Assembly: GCA_017382775.1 (NCBI GenBank)
Contig: JAFNZQ010000156.1
Coordinates: 1-7,280, forward strand
From: Spirochaetaceae bacterium
GTDB lineage: Bacteria; Spirochaetota; Spirochaetia; Treponematales; Treponemataceae
Length of the DNA stretch: 7,280 bases
Direction: 5' to 3'
A model generated the notes under the pieces. That model ran no database searches. It saw nothing but the letters and a program-made list of their open reading frames with translations, and was not told where the DNA came from. This document shows positions 1 through 6,205 of this stretch, piece by piece. Numbering within the stretch: the stretch's first letter is position 1; every line of letters begins with the position of its first letter. Both the position numbers and the translations under genes were made by a program.

Positions 1-165
1 CTTTTTTTGAGAATGGGGAACCACCATTATGGTCAGCTTTTTGGATAAACTTTTTGCAAGAAACGAAAAAAACTTTCCCACGCCGGATGAAGTACTTTTC
101 ACCTTCCGTGTGAAGGCCATGGAAAACTGTTTTTCTGCCTTTTTGTAATTGCGAACTCTCGGCAC
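1..165 (-). CDS. Putative M23-family peptidase, N-terminal fragment (runs off window)
   Basis: On the minus strand a frame opens with GTG at 165-163 and stays open for 55 codons to the window edge, so only the N-terminus is present. A purine-rich GAGGAGAG ribosome binding site lies a few bases upstream (about 169-176), and a consensus promoter sits just beyond it, which supports the GTG start. An in-frame ATG at codon 16 is a weaker alternative. The fragment is strongly basic (VPRVRNYKK..., many K/R) and ends in KKLTIMVVPHSQKK. From memory, this 'TxMxVPHSxKK' signature precedes the membrane anchor of spirochaetal M23 (LytM-type) peptidoglycan peptidases. The transmembrane segment, coiled coil and peptidase domain would lie left of position 1 and are not seen. 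A different basic membrane-anchored envelope protein is possible. The family call is inference from a short motif. Confidence 0.6.
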   Translation of the reverse strand, partial: MPRVRNYKKAEKQFSMAFTRKVKSTSSGVGKFFSFLAKSLSKKLTIMVVPHSQKK

Positions 166-187
166 CGCTCTCTCCTCACTATCAATA

Positions 188-216
188 ATTATACTACAGA
201 ATAAAAGAATTGTCAA
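188..216 (-). promoter_or_regulatory. Sigma70-type promoter for the minus-strand peptidase gene
   Basis: Read on the minus strand, a perfect -35 TTGACA (216-211) and a perfect -10 TATAAT (193-188) are separated by exactly 17 nt. Transcription would start near 181, giving a leader of about 16 nt that still contains the GAGGAGAG ribosome binding site before the GTG start at 165. A full-consensus match with ideal spacing suggests strong expression unless it is repressed. Confidence 0.85.
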
Positions 217-234
217 TAGATTTTCGGAAAAACA

Positions 235-329
235 ACGGTTTTTTTTTATTTATTTGGATTTATTTTTACAATGTTTTTCTTAAATTTATCCTCAAAAACA
301 AATATGAAAAAAAAGGCTAAAAAAACCGT
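235..329. repeat. 11-bp inverted repeat flanking the centre of the divergent promoter region
   Basis: ACGGTTTTTTT at 235-245 is the exact reverse complement of AAAAAAACCGT at 319-329. Read in the direction of each divergent promoter, both arms are AAAAAAACCGT followed by exactly 18 nt and then the -35 box (TTGACA ending at 211 on the minus strand, TTGACT beginning at 348 on the plus strand). The arms and both -35 boxes are symmetric about position 282. The 73 nt between the arms is AT-rich and holds a second, smaller inverted repeat, TGTTTTT (272-278) and AAAAACA (294-300). Possible roles are paired regulator sites, distal A-tract activating elements, or intrinsic DNA bending. The A-runs alone would be common in such AT-rich DNA, so the CCGT part and the equal spacing carry the weight. 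Confidence 0.5.
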
Positions 330-347
330 AAAAGGTAAAATAAAAAC

Positions 348-376
348 TTGACTTTTGGCAAAATCTGTGATAGAAT
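348..376 (+). promoter_or_regulatory. Sigma70-type promoter for the GH13 gene
   Basis: A -35 TTGACT (348-353) and a -10 TAGAAT (371-376) are separated by 17 nt. A TG at 368-369, one base before the -10 hexamer, makes it an extended -10 element. The predicted transcription start is near 383, which places the first ATG (391) almost at the RNA end and the better-supported ATG (406) about 23 nt downstream. The spacer shares TCTGT at the same position (spacer bases 11-15) with the divergent minus-strand promoter. Confidence 0.8.
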
Positions 377-395
377 TGAAGTAGAATGTTATGTT

Positions 396-400
396 AGGAG
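396..400 (+). promoter_or_regulatory. Ribosome binding site that decides the GH13 start
   Basis: AGGAG at 396-400 lies 5 nt before the ATG at 406. The longer frame begins with ATG at 391, but that codon has no ribosome binding site and would be only about 8 nt from the predicted transcript start, with AGGAG lying inside the coding region. The 406 start is therefore preferred, which removes five residues. Confidence 0.8.
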
Positions 401-405
401 CAATT

Positions 406-3400
406 ATGAAAAGTCCGGTATTTGAGTTTCATGTTTCCGAAAATGTTCGTAACCTTTGCGGTTTTGATGAAGTACTTTTTGCTTCCTCGGGAAATGTAAT
501 TTTCACGAGTTTGGCTCAGGTTAGGATTTTTGCTCAAAAATATAACGAAGCAGTCGACAAGAAGAAAATTTCCGGCGACAAAATCGGGGCAGGAGCCCTT
601 AATGCCATGGGGCTTTTGGACGAAATTTTCCACTTCGTTTTCGCCCTTTACCGAGAACGGGTTGCTCCCAATTCCTTGGAAGGACTTTATGCGTCCTTGG
701 ATGTGGCATTCAAACGGCAAAATCTGGATTTGGACGGATTGTTGTTGCGTTTCACCGAGGAATTTCCTCCCTTTGAAGTTTATAAGGGCAAAAAAAGCCC
801 GGCAGAATATTTGAGTGGAAAAAACGGCGACGTTGAGGCAAAATACACCGTGGCGGAAGAGTTGATTCTCTTGGTTTTGGCCAATGAAAATCCCGCATTC
901 AAGCCATTTTTCCCCTTGTATTCCGATAAAAATTTAAGCAAAACCAAGGAATACGCAGTTTTCATTTCCGAAATGAAGGCCTTTTTTGCCCAACTGCCTC
1001 CGTTCGGCCCCAATGATTGCGACATAATCACCATGTTGAAAGAACCGGTGGTGTTCAGTCCCACATCTTTGCGTGGTCAGCTGGATTACTGCCTTTCCCA
1101 TTGGTCGGACTTGCTTCGGGAATGGGTACGAAAGTTGCTGGGCGGTTTGGACTTGCTTTCCGAAGAGGAAAAACCCGGTTGGAGTTTCGATCCCGGTTCT
1201 CTTCCCGATATGGAAGCCTACAATTATGAATTTATACAAAACGAATACGAAAGATTTACCGAGGACAAGGATTGGATGCCCAAGGTGGTTTTGATGGCGA
1301 AAACCGTTTTGGTTTGGCTCTTTCAGTTGTCCCAAAAATACAGTCGCGACATTCACACATTGGATGCCATTCCCGACGAAGAGCTGGATTTGTTGGCATC
1401 TCAGGGATTTACCGGATTGTGGCTCATCGGTGTTTGGGAGCGAAGTTATGCCAGCGAACGCATTAAGAAGATAAACGGCAACCCCGAGGCGGCTGCTTCC
1501 GCATATAGTTTGGAAGATTACGAAATTGCCTCCGGTTTGGGCGGATGGCCGGCAGTGGAAAATTTGCGATTTCGACTGTGGAAGCGGGGAATTCGTCTGG
1601 CTGCGGACATGGTTCCCAATCATACAGGCTTGGATTCCCGATGGGTTGCGGAAAGGCCGGATCTGTTCATGCAACGACGGGATTGTCCCTTTCCCCATTA
1701 TTCATTTAACGGCGAAAACCTTTCGTTAAGGCCGGGGTTGGGAATTTACCTGGACGATCACTATTATTCCAAAACGGATTGCGCCGTGGTTTTCAAACGA
1801 GTTGATTTCAATTCCGGTGATGTGCGATACATTTATCACGGCAACGACGGCACGGGGCTTCCTTGGAACGACACGGCTCAAATCGACTTTTTGAATCCCG
1901 CCGCTCGGGAAGAAGTTATTCAGAAAATACTTCACGTGGCACGGAATTTCCCCATAATCCGCTTTGATGCGGCAATGGTTTTGGCGAAAAAACACATTCG
2001 TCGCCTTTGGTATCCCGCACCGGGACAGGGTGGCGACATTTCCACCCGTAGCGAATATGCCTTAACACCGGATGAGTTCGAAGCGGCCATTCCCGAAGAA
2101 TTTTGGCGTGAAGTGGTGGATCGAATTGCCGCGGAAGTACCGGACACCTTGTTGTTGGCTGAGGCCTTTTGGATGATGGAAGGTTATTTCGTTCGTACCT
2201 TGGGAATGCATCGTGTTTACAACAGTGCATTTATGAATATGCTCAAAAAAGAGGAAAATCAAAAATATCGGGATACAATAAAGAACACCTTGGAGTTTGA
2301 TCCCCAGGTGTTGGGACGATTCGTCAATTTTATGAATAATCCCGATGAAGAAACGGCGGAAGCCCAGTTCGGAAAGGGGGATAAGTACTTCGGCGTTTGT
2401 ACTTTGATGGTTACCATGCCGGGACTTCCCATGTTCGGACACGGCCAAATCGAGGGCTTTACGGAAAAATACGGAATGGAATATCGTCGTGCATACCGAG
2501 ATGAAACTCCGGATCAATGGCTGATTTCCCGTCACGAAAAGGATATTTTCCCACTGATGAAAAAACGCTATTTGTTCGCCGGTGCTCAAAACTTTCTCCT
2601 TTACGACTTTTGGCAAGACGGCTATGTGAACGAAAACGTTTTCGCCTATTCCAACGAAGCCAACGGGGAAAAATCCCTTGTGGTTTACAACAACGTATAC
2701 GGTCAGGCCTTCGGATGGATAAAAACTTCCACCCGAGTCGCCTGCAAAACCGGTGACGGCGTGGAATTGCGTACAAAAACCTTGGCTGAAGCCCTTCACT
2801 TACAAAACAGGGATGATTCCTACCTAATTTTCACAGAACAGCGAAGCGGCCTGCAATTCATACGAAAATCCACGGAAATTATCGAAAAGGGAATGTTTTT
2901 CGGCCTAAACGGTTTTGAAAGCCAGGTTTTGCTCAACCTTCACGAAGTAATCGATGATGCCACCCAAAAATATCGTATTTTGAACGAAACTTTGGCGGGA
3001 AAGGGCGTTCCCGACATCGAAATTGCCATCCAGGAAATAATTTTCGTAAAACTTTATTCCGCCATGGACGACTTCGTTTCTCTCCAATTCCTCGCCGAAA
3101 TTGCGGTTTTGTGTGATAAAAAGTTGCAAAAGGTGGCGAAAAAGATTGATTTCAAAGTGTCTGCGGACTTAAAATCCCTTTTGAAGAAAATGAAGCCGGC
3201 GGGAATTAAATTCTTCGATACTGCCGCCTCCGAAGTGAAGGAAAAAATTTTCGACTTTAACATTCAGAAGGCGGAAAAAGGCAAGGTCGGCAAAAAAACT
3301 TCTGCCATGCCTAAGCAAATTCCATCCTCGAAAATGTGGACGGAATTTGAAGGTCGCCTAACCCGATTGGCAGAAATTGTTTCGGAAAATTACGGCAAAA

Positions 3401-3999
3401 AAACAGCTTTGTCTGCTGAAATGATTGCCACTGTCGCATCTTTCTTGTGCATTTACGGCTTCCAAGGTGCCTTGGGCAATAAGGCCACGGGAAAGGAATT
3501 GGGCGACTTCCTGCAAAAATGGGGACTTCAACGTCGAGCCAGGGAAAATGCCGCAAAGGCTGCGGATTTGCTCGGTTGCAAAACGGATTTCGACTATTTC
3601 TCCGTTATGAAACGGCTTGTGGCCCTGTGTCCCGAAGAAAAATTGGCTGCAACCATGGTAAATCTCTGCCAAGGGGAATTTGCATGGAGTACAGTGGGAA
3701 AAAATGTTTTCGACGGCGTTACTTGGTTTAATGCGGAAAAAATGGCGGCATCCTTGTACATTTACCGTCTTGTGTCCGAAATTTTCGCGGAAAGTCCGGA
3801 AAAGAAGGCTGATGGTGAAAAGAACTTTAAAACCTTGGAAAAATCCGTTAAAAAAGCCAATTACGATTTGGACATACTGATGAAAGACTTTTTTGTCAGC
3901 AAGAAGATTTTGAAAAAAAATTCAGCGAAAAAAACATCATCCGCAAAGGGGAAATCTTCATCTGTAGTAAAAAAAGCTCCGGTGAAGAAAAAACAGTAA
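406..3999 (+). CDS. Large GH13-superfamily (alpha-amylase-like) protein with basic C-terminal tail
   Basis: The product is 1197 residues with no signal peptide, so it is probably a cytoplasmic alpha-glucan-active enzyme; substrate and reaction are unknown. Residues 1 to about 310 form a mostly helical N-terminal region that I do not recognise. A GH13 barrel follows: the GFTGLWLIGVW strand (334-344), region I DMVPNH (D401-H406), region V QIDFLNP (492-498), region II RFD with presumed nucleophile D521, region III LLLAEAFW with presumed acid/base E586, and region IV NFMNNPDE with D647. The usual His before the third acid is Pro646. LAEAF and N-x-P-D recall GlgE maltosyltransferases (GH13_3), but no GlgE assignment is warranted. 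A beta-rich segment (about 743-772, NVFAYSN...) resembles domain C. About 400 more helical residues follow, and the last 32 residues contain 13 Lys and 6 Ser with no acidic residue. Most classical amylases are 450-700 residues, so this is unusually long. It appears monocistronic. Confidence 0.85.
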   Translation: MKSPVFEFHVSENVRNLCGFDEVLFASSGNVIFTSLAQVRIFAQKYNEAVDKKKISGDKIGAGALNAMGLLDEIFHFVFALYRERVAPNSLEGLYASLDVAFKRQNLDLDGLLLRFTEEFPPFEVYKGKKSPAEYLSGKNGDVEAKYTVAEELILLVLANENPAFKPFFPLYSDKNLSKTKEYAVFISEMKAFFAQLPPFGPNDCDIITMLKEPVVFSPTSLRGQLDYCLSHWSDLLREWVRKLLGGLDLLSEEEKPGWSFDPGSLPDMEAYNYEFIQNEYERFTEDKDWMPKVVLMAKTVLVWLFQLSQKYSRDIHTLDAIPDEELDLLASQGFTGLWLIGVWERSYASERIKKINGNPEAAASAYSLEDYEIASGLGGWPAVENLRFRLWKRGIRLAADMVPNHTGLDSRWVAERPDLFMQRRDCPFPHYSFNGENLSLRPGLGIYLDDHYYSKTDCAVVFKRVDFNSGDVRYIYHGNDGTGLPWNDTAQIDFLNPAAREEVIQKILHVARNFPIIRFDAAMVLAKKHIRRLWYPAPGQGGDISTRSEYALTPDEFEAAIPEEFWREVVDRIAAEVPDTLLLAEAFWMMEGYFVRTLGMHRVYNSAFMNMLKKEENQKYRDTIKNTLEFDPQVLGRFVNFMNNPDEETAEAQFGKGDKYFGVCTLMVTMPGLPMFGHGQIEGFTEKYGMEYRRAYRDETPDQWLISRHEKDIFPLMKKRYLFAGAQNFLLYDFWQDGYVNENVFAYSNEANGEKSLVVYNNVYGQAFGWIKTSTRVACKTGDGVELRTKTLAEALHLQNRDDSYLIFTEQRSGLQFIRKSTEIIEKGMFFGLNGFESQVLLNLHEVIDDATQKYRILNETLAGKGVPDIEIAIQEIIFVKLYSAMDDFVSLQFLAEIAVLCDKKLQKVAKKIDFKVSADLKSLLKKMKPAGIKFFDTAASEVKEKIFDFNIQKAEKGKVGKKTSAMPKQIPSSKMWTEFEGRLTRLAEIVSENYGKKTALSAEMIATVASFLCIYGFQGALGNKATGKELGDFLQKWGLQRRARENAAKAADLLGCKTDFDYFSVMKRLVALCPEEKLAATMVNLCQGEFAWSTVGKNVFDGVTWFNAEKMAASLYIYRLVSEIFAESPEKKADGEKNFKTLEKSVKKANYDLDILMKDFFVSKKILKKNSAKKTSSAKGKSSSVVKKAPVKKKQ

Positions 4000-4026
4000 A
4001 TCATTTTGACTGAAACGGGATTTTCC

Positions 4027-4050
4027 GGGAGAATCTTTGCTCCTCTTTTT
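4027..4050 (+). terminator. Weak possible terminator after the GH13 gene
   Basis: GGGAG (4027-4031) can pair with CTCCT (4040-4044, one G-T pair) across an 8-nt loop, followed by C and five T. The stem is short and of marginal stability, so this is only a candidate. No stronger hairpin with a T-run is seen between the GH13 stop at 3999 and the hydA promoter, so some read-through into hydA is possible. Confidence 0.25.
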
Positions 4051-4053
4051 CGG

Positions 4054-4079
4054 TTTTGTCAGAAAAGTTGTTGACAAAA
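4054..4079. repeat. 8-bp inverted repeat overlapping the hydA -35 box
   Basis: TTTTGTCA (4054-4061) and TGACAAAA (4072-4079) are perfect reverse complements separated by 10 nt. The right arm contains most of the TTGACA -35 hexamer (4071-4076). Its placement suits a repressor operator. It could also form an AT-rich hairpin in read-through RNA from the GH13 gene, but no T-tract follows, so it is not a classical terminator. No regulator is encoded in this window. Confidence 0.45.
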
Positions 4080-4099
4080 TAAATTGTTTAGTATAAAAT
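4071..4099 (+). promoter_or_regulatory. Sigma70-type promoter for hydA-omp-lepA
   Basis: A consensus -35 TTGACA (4071-4076) is followed after 17 nt by TAAAAT (4094-4099). The overlapping TATAAA (4092-4097) at 15 nt is a better hexamer with poorer spacing. Transcription would start near 4104-4107, only 8-11 nt before the hydA ATG. The ribosome binding site AGGTGG (4105-4110) would then lie at the extreme 5' end of the message. Confidence 0.65.
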
Positions 4100-4114
4100 T
4101 CGGCAGGTGGTAAA

Positions 4115-5527
4115 ATGGCTATTGTATTGAAAAACGGAACTGTGGTTTCCGCAAAGGGTGAAATCAAGGCCGATGTGCGCTTTGAAGGTGAAAAAATTTT
4201 GGATGTGGGCCAAAATTTGGCTCAAACCGGTGATGAAGTCATCGATGTTTCGGGAAAATACATTTTCCCCGGGGGAATTGACGTTCACACCCATTTGGAT
4301 TTGGATGTGGGTTTTACGGTGACTGCGGATGATTTTTCATCCGGGACAAAGGCTGCCTTGGCCGGCGGAACTACAACAATTATTGATTTTGTAAATCACA
4401 TTCGCGGCACAACCTTTTCGGAATGTGTGAAGCACTACCACGGTTTGGCGGACGGAAAATGCTTCTGCGACTGGGGATTTCACCTGGGCGTAAGCGATTG
4501 GAATCCGGAACGTTCCGCCGAATTGGAAAAAATGGTAAAAGAAGAAGGAATTACCACCTTCAAAATGTACATGGCATATAAGGGAACCATGCAGGTTACC
4601 GACGAGCAAATCGAAGGTGCCTTGCGACGCGCCAAGGAACTGGGTGTTCTCTTCCTCTTCCATTGCGAAAACGGCGACATGGTGGTGGACAACGTGCAGC
4701 GTCTCATAAGTGAGGGCAAAACCGAACCGAAATGGCATCCCGTATCTCGTGATGCCGATGTGGAGCTGGATGCGGTACGTCGCCTTATCGATATTTCCGA
4801 CAAGGTGGACTATCCCGTTTATATAGTGCATTTAAGCAGCAAAAAGGCCATGTTGGAGGTTAGGAAACGTCGCCAAGCCGGAAGCAAGGTTTTGTGTGAA
4901 ACCTGTCCGCAATACCTGGTTTTGGATGACAGCCTTTACGAGGGCACCACGGAAGACAGTTTTGCCGGTGGAAAGTACGTTTTGTCGCCGCCTTTACGGA
5001 AAAAGGAAGACAACGAGGAACTTCTCGCCGCATTGGCAGCCGGTGAAATACAAACTGTGGCTACGGACCATTGTTCCTTCAACTATAAAGGACAAAAGGA
5101 TATGGGACGGGATAATTTTTCCAAAATTCCCAATGGTGGTCCCGGAATAGAGCATCGATTACAGGTTTTGTGGGAATGCGGTGTGGAAAAAGGCCTTTTT
5201 TCCGCCCCACGTTTTGCGGAATTGACAGCGGAAATGCCGGCTCGAATTTTCGGCCTCTTCCCGCAAAAGGGTATAATCGCAAAGGGTAGTGATGCGGACT
5301 TTTTCATTGCGGACTTTTCCCCCGTTACCATAACTGCAGCCAAACAGTTCCAAAATGTGGATTACACGCCCTACGAAGGAATGACTTCCCATTTGAACGT
5401 ACTTTCAGTGTTCGTTCGGGGAAAGAAAATTTTCGAAAACGGTAAATTCCGCAGCGATAAACCGGAAGGAAAATTTTTGCACAGATTAACATATTGTGAT
5501 GGGAAAAAAGGCGGAAACTTGCCATGA
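4115..5527 (+). CDS. hydA: Dihydropyrimidinase / D-hydantoinase
   Basis: This 470-residue cytoplasmic cyclic amidohydrolase hydrolyses the ring amide of 5,6-dihydrouracil or dihydrothymine (EC 3.5.2.2) and often hydantoins; length is normal for the family. The binuclear metal site is complete: H58 and H60 in DVHTHLD, K150 in FKMYMAYKG (the lysine that is carbamylated in the family), H183 in HCENGD, H239 in VHLSS, and D318 in ATDHCSFN. Y155, the substrate-contacting tyrosine of hydantoinases, is present, as are CETCPQYL and the KIPNGGPGIEHR segment typical of this branch rather than of dihydroorotase or allantoinase. The ATG at 4115 follows AGGTGG (4105-4110). The TGA stop overlaps the ATG of the next gene (ATGA, 5524-5527), implying translational coupling. 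No dihydropyrimidine dehydrogenase or beta-ureidopropionase gene is visible nearby, so the physiological substrate is uncertain. Confidence 0.93.
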   Translation: MAIVLKNGTVVSAKGEIKADVRFEGEKILDVGQNLAQTGDEVIDVSGKYIFPGGIDVHTHLDLDVGFTVTADDFSSGTKAALAGGTTTIIDFVNHIRGTTFSECVKHYHGLADGKCFCDWGFHLGVSDWNPERSAELEKMVKEEGITTFKMYMAYKGTMQVTDEQIEGALRRAKELGVLFLFHCENGDMVVDNVQRLISEGKTEPKWHPVSRDADVELDAVRRLIDISDKVDYPVYIVHLSSKKAMLEVRKRRQAGSKVLCETCPQYLVLDDSLYEGTTEDSFAGGKYVLSPPLRKKEDNEELLAALAAGEIQTVATDHCSFNYKGQKDMGRDNFSKIPNGGPGIEHRLQVLWECGVEKGLFSAPRFAELTAEMPARIFGLFPQKGIIAKGSDADFFIADFSPVTITAAKQFQNVDYTPYEGMTSHLNVLSVFVRGKKIFENGKFRSDKPEGKFLHRLTYCDGKKGGNLP

Positions 5528-6204
5528 AAAAATTGATGTTTCTCATCGGTTTTGTCATAATCGGCGGCTTTGCTTTTTCCGTGGACCTTAGTTATGGAAT
5601 TCGCGGTGCGGCCGGTTTGATGCCGGGAAGTGAATCTAATTTTTTGGATGAAAACGGAAAGGATGGTGCATCTCCGGGATTTACCGCCAACGTGGGGGCC
5701 TATCTTTCAGTGAACCTTTTCCCGTGGTTATCTTTGCATTCCGAAATAAATGTCGCATTCATGGTTTTTTCCTATTCCATAATTGACGAAACCCGTAAAA
5801 CAAAATCAAAAATTAACGATTCCTGGCAAGATTTTGAAGTGCCGATTTTGGTGAAATTCGGTATTCCTGCCGGCAAGTTGCGATTCCGACTTTTGGCGGG
5901 ACCGAATTTTGCCTTTTCGGTGGCAAAACTCAAATCTTCCGTGGAAAAAGAAGAGTTCGATCTTGAAGAAAGTTCCTCATATACTGAAACAATGCCTGTG
6001 GGAAATAAGATTCGCATAGGTTGGATAGGCGGAATTGAAATGGTGGTTGCTTTTAGCGAAGATTTTGATTTCGGCGTGGATTTACGCTATGTGGCTTCTC
6101 CGGAAGAGATTACATATTTTACCCATTCCAATGAACTGCGGGACATAACCAAGTCGCAAACTCATCGTGTTTTATTATCTTTAGCAGCAGGATGGCGTAT
6201 TTAA
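5524..6204 (+). CDS. Putative outer-membrane beta-barrel protein
   Basis: A 226-residue exported protein. It starts with MKK and a hydrophobic core (about residues 4-16), with a plausible signal peptidase I site after A-F-S at residue 19. The mature part has no further long hydrophobic helix and shows alternating polar/apolar beta-strand stretches with turns rich in G, N, D and S, for example the strands around VGAYLSVNLFPWLSLHSEI, VPILVKFGI, RFRLLAGPNFAFSV, IGWIGGIEMVVAF and FDFGVDLRYVA. This pattern fits the small 'outer membrane protein beta-barrel' (OMP_b-brl-like) families, probably 8 strands. The C-terminus ends GWRI rather than in the usual terminal aromatic residue. The start overlaps the hydA stop by 4 nt, with AGGCGG (5509-5514) as ribosome binding site. 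lepA follows after 1 nt. Specific function and ligand are unknown; a porin-like or structural envelope role is inference. Confidence 0.75.
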   Translation: MKKLMFLIGFVIIGGFAFSVDLSYGIRGAAGLMPGSESNFLDENGKDGASPGFTANVGAYLSVNLFPWLSLHSEINVAFMVFSYSIIDETRKTKSKINDSWQDFEVPILVKFGIPAGKLRFRLLAGPNFAFSVAKLKSSVEKEEFDLEESSSYTETMPVGNKIRIGWIGGIEMVVAFSEDFDFGVDLRYVASPEEITYFTHSNELRDITKSQTHRVLLSLAAGWRI

Positions 6205-6205
6205 A

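Noticed and set aside
217..347. A small RNA or short peptide gene in the AT-rich divergent intergenic region.
   Set aside because: No open frame with a ribosome binding site and no stable GC-containing hairpin was seen; the composition fits promoter-upstream DNA.
391..405. ATG at 391 as the start of the GH13 gene.
   Set aside because: It has no ribosome binding site and lies only about 8 nt after the predicted transcript start, whereas ATG at 406 has AGGAG at an appropriate distance.
86..479. 14-nt direct repeat GATGAAGTACTTTT at 86-99 and 466-479.
   Set aside because: One copy is the antisense of the peptidase gene and the other is coding in GH13; the frames and strands are unrelated and a 14-nt match is plausible by chance in AT-rich DNA.
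934..1698. A 254-codon open frame on the minus strand opposite the GH13 gene.
   Set aside because: It lies entirely antisense to a well-supported coding region with GH13 motifs, has low-complexity unprotein-like composition and no recognisable motif; it is a shadow of the plus-strand codon bias.
2062..2799. A 245-codon open frame on the minus strand opposite the GH13 catalytic region.
   Set aside because: Antisense to conserved regions III and IV of the GH13 barrel; no recognisable domain, promoter or ribosome binding site was seen.
4027..4079. A strong Rho-independent terminator between the GH13 gene and hydA.
   Set aside because: The only hairpin followed by T residues has a stem of about 5 bp, and the stronger inverted repeat has no T-tract after it; only a low-confidence candidate is listed.
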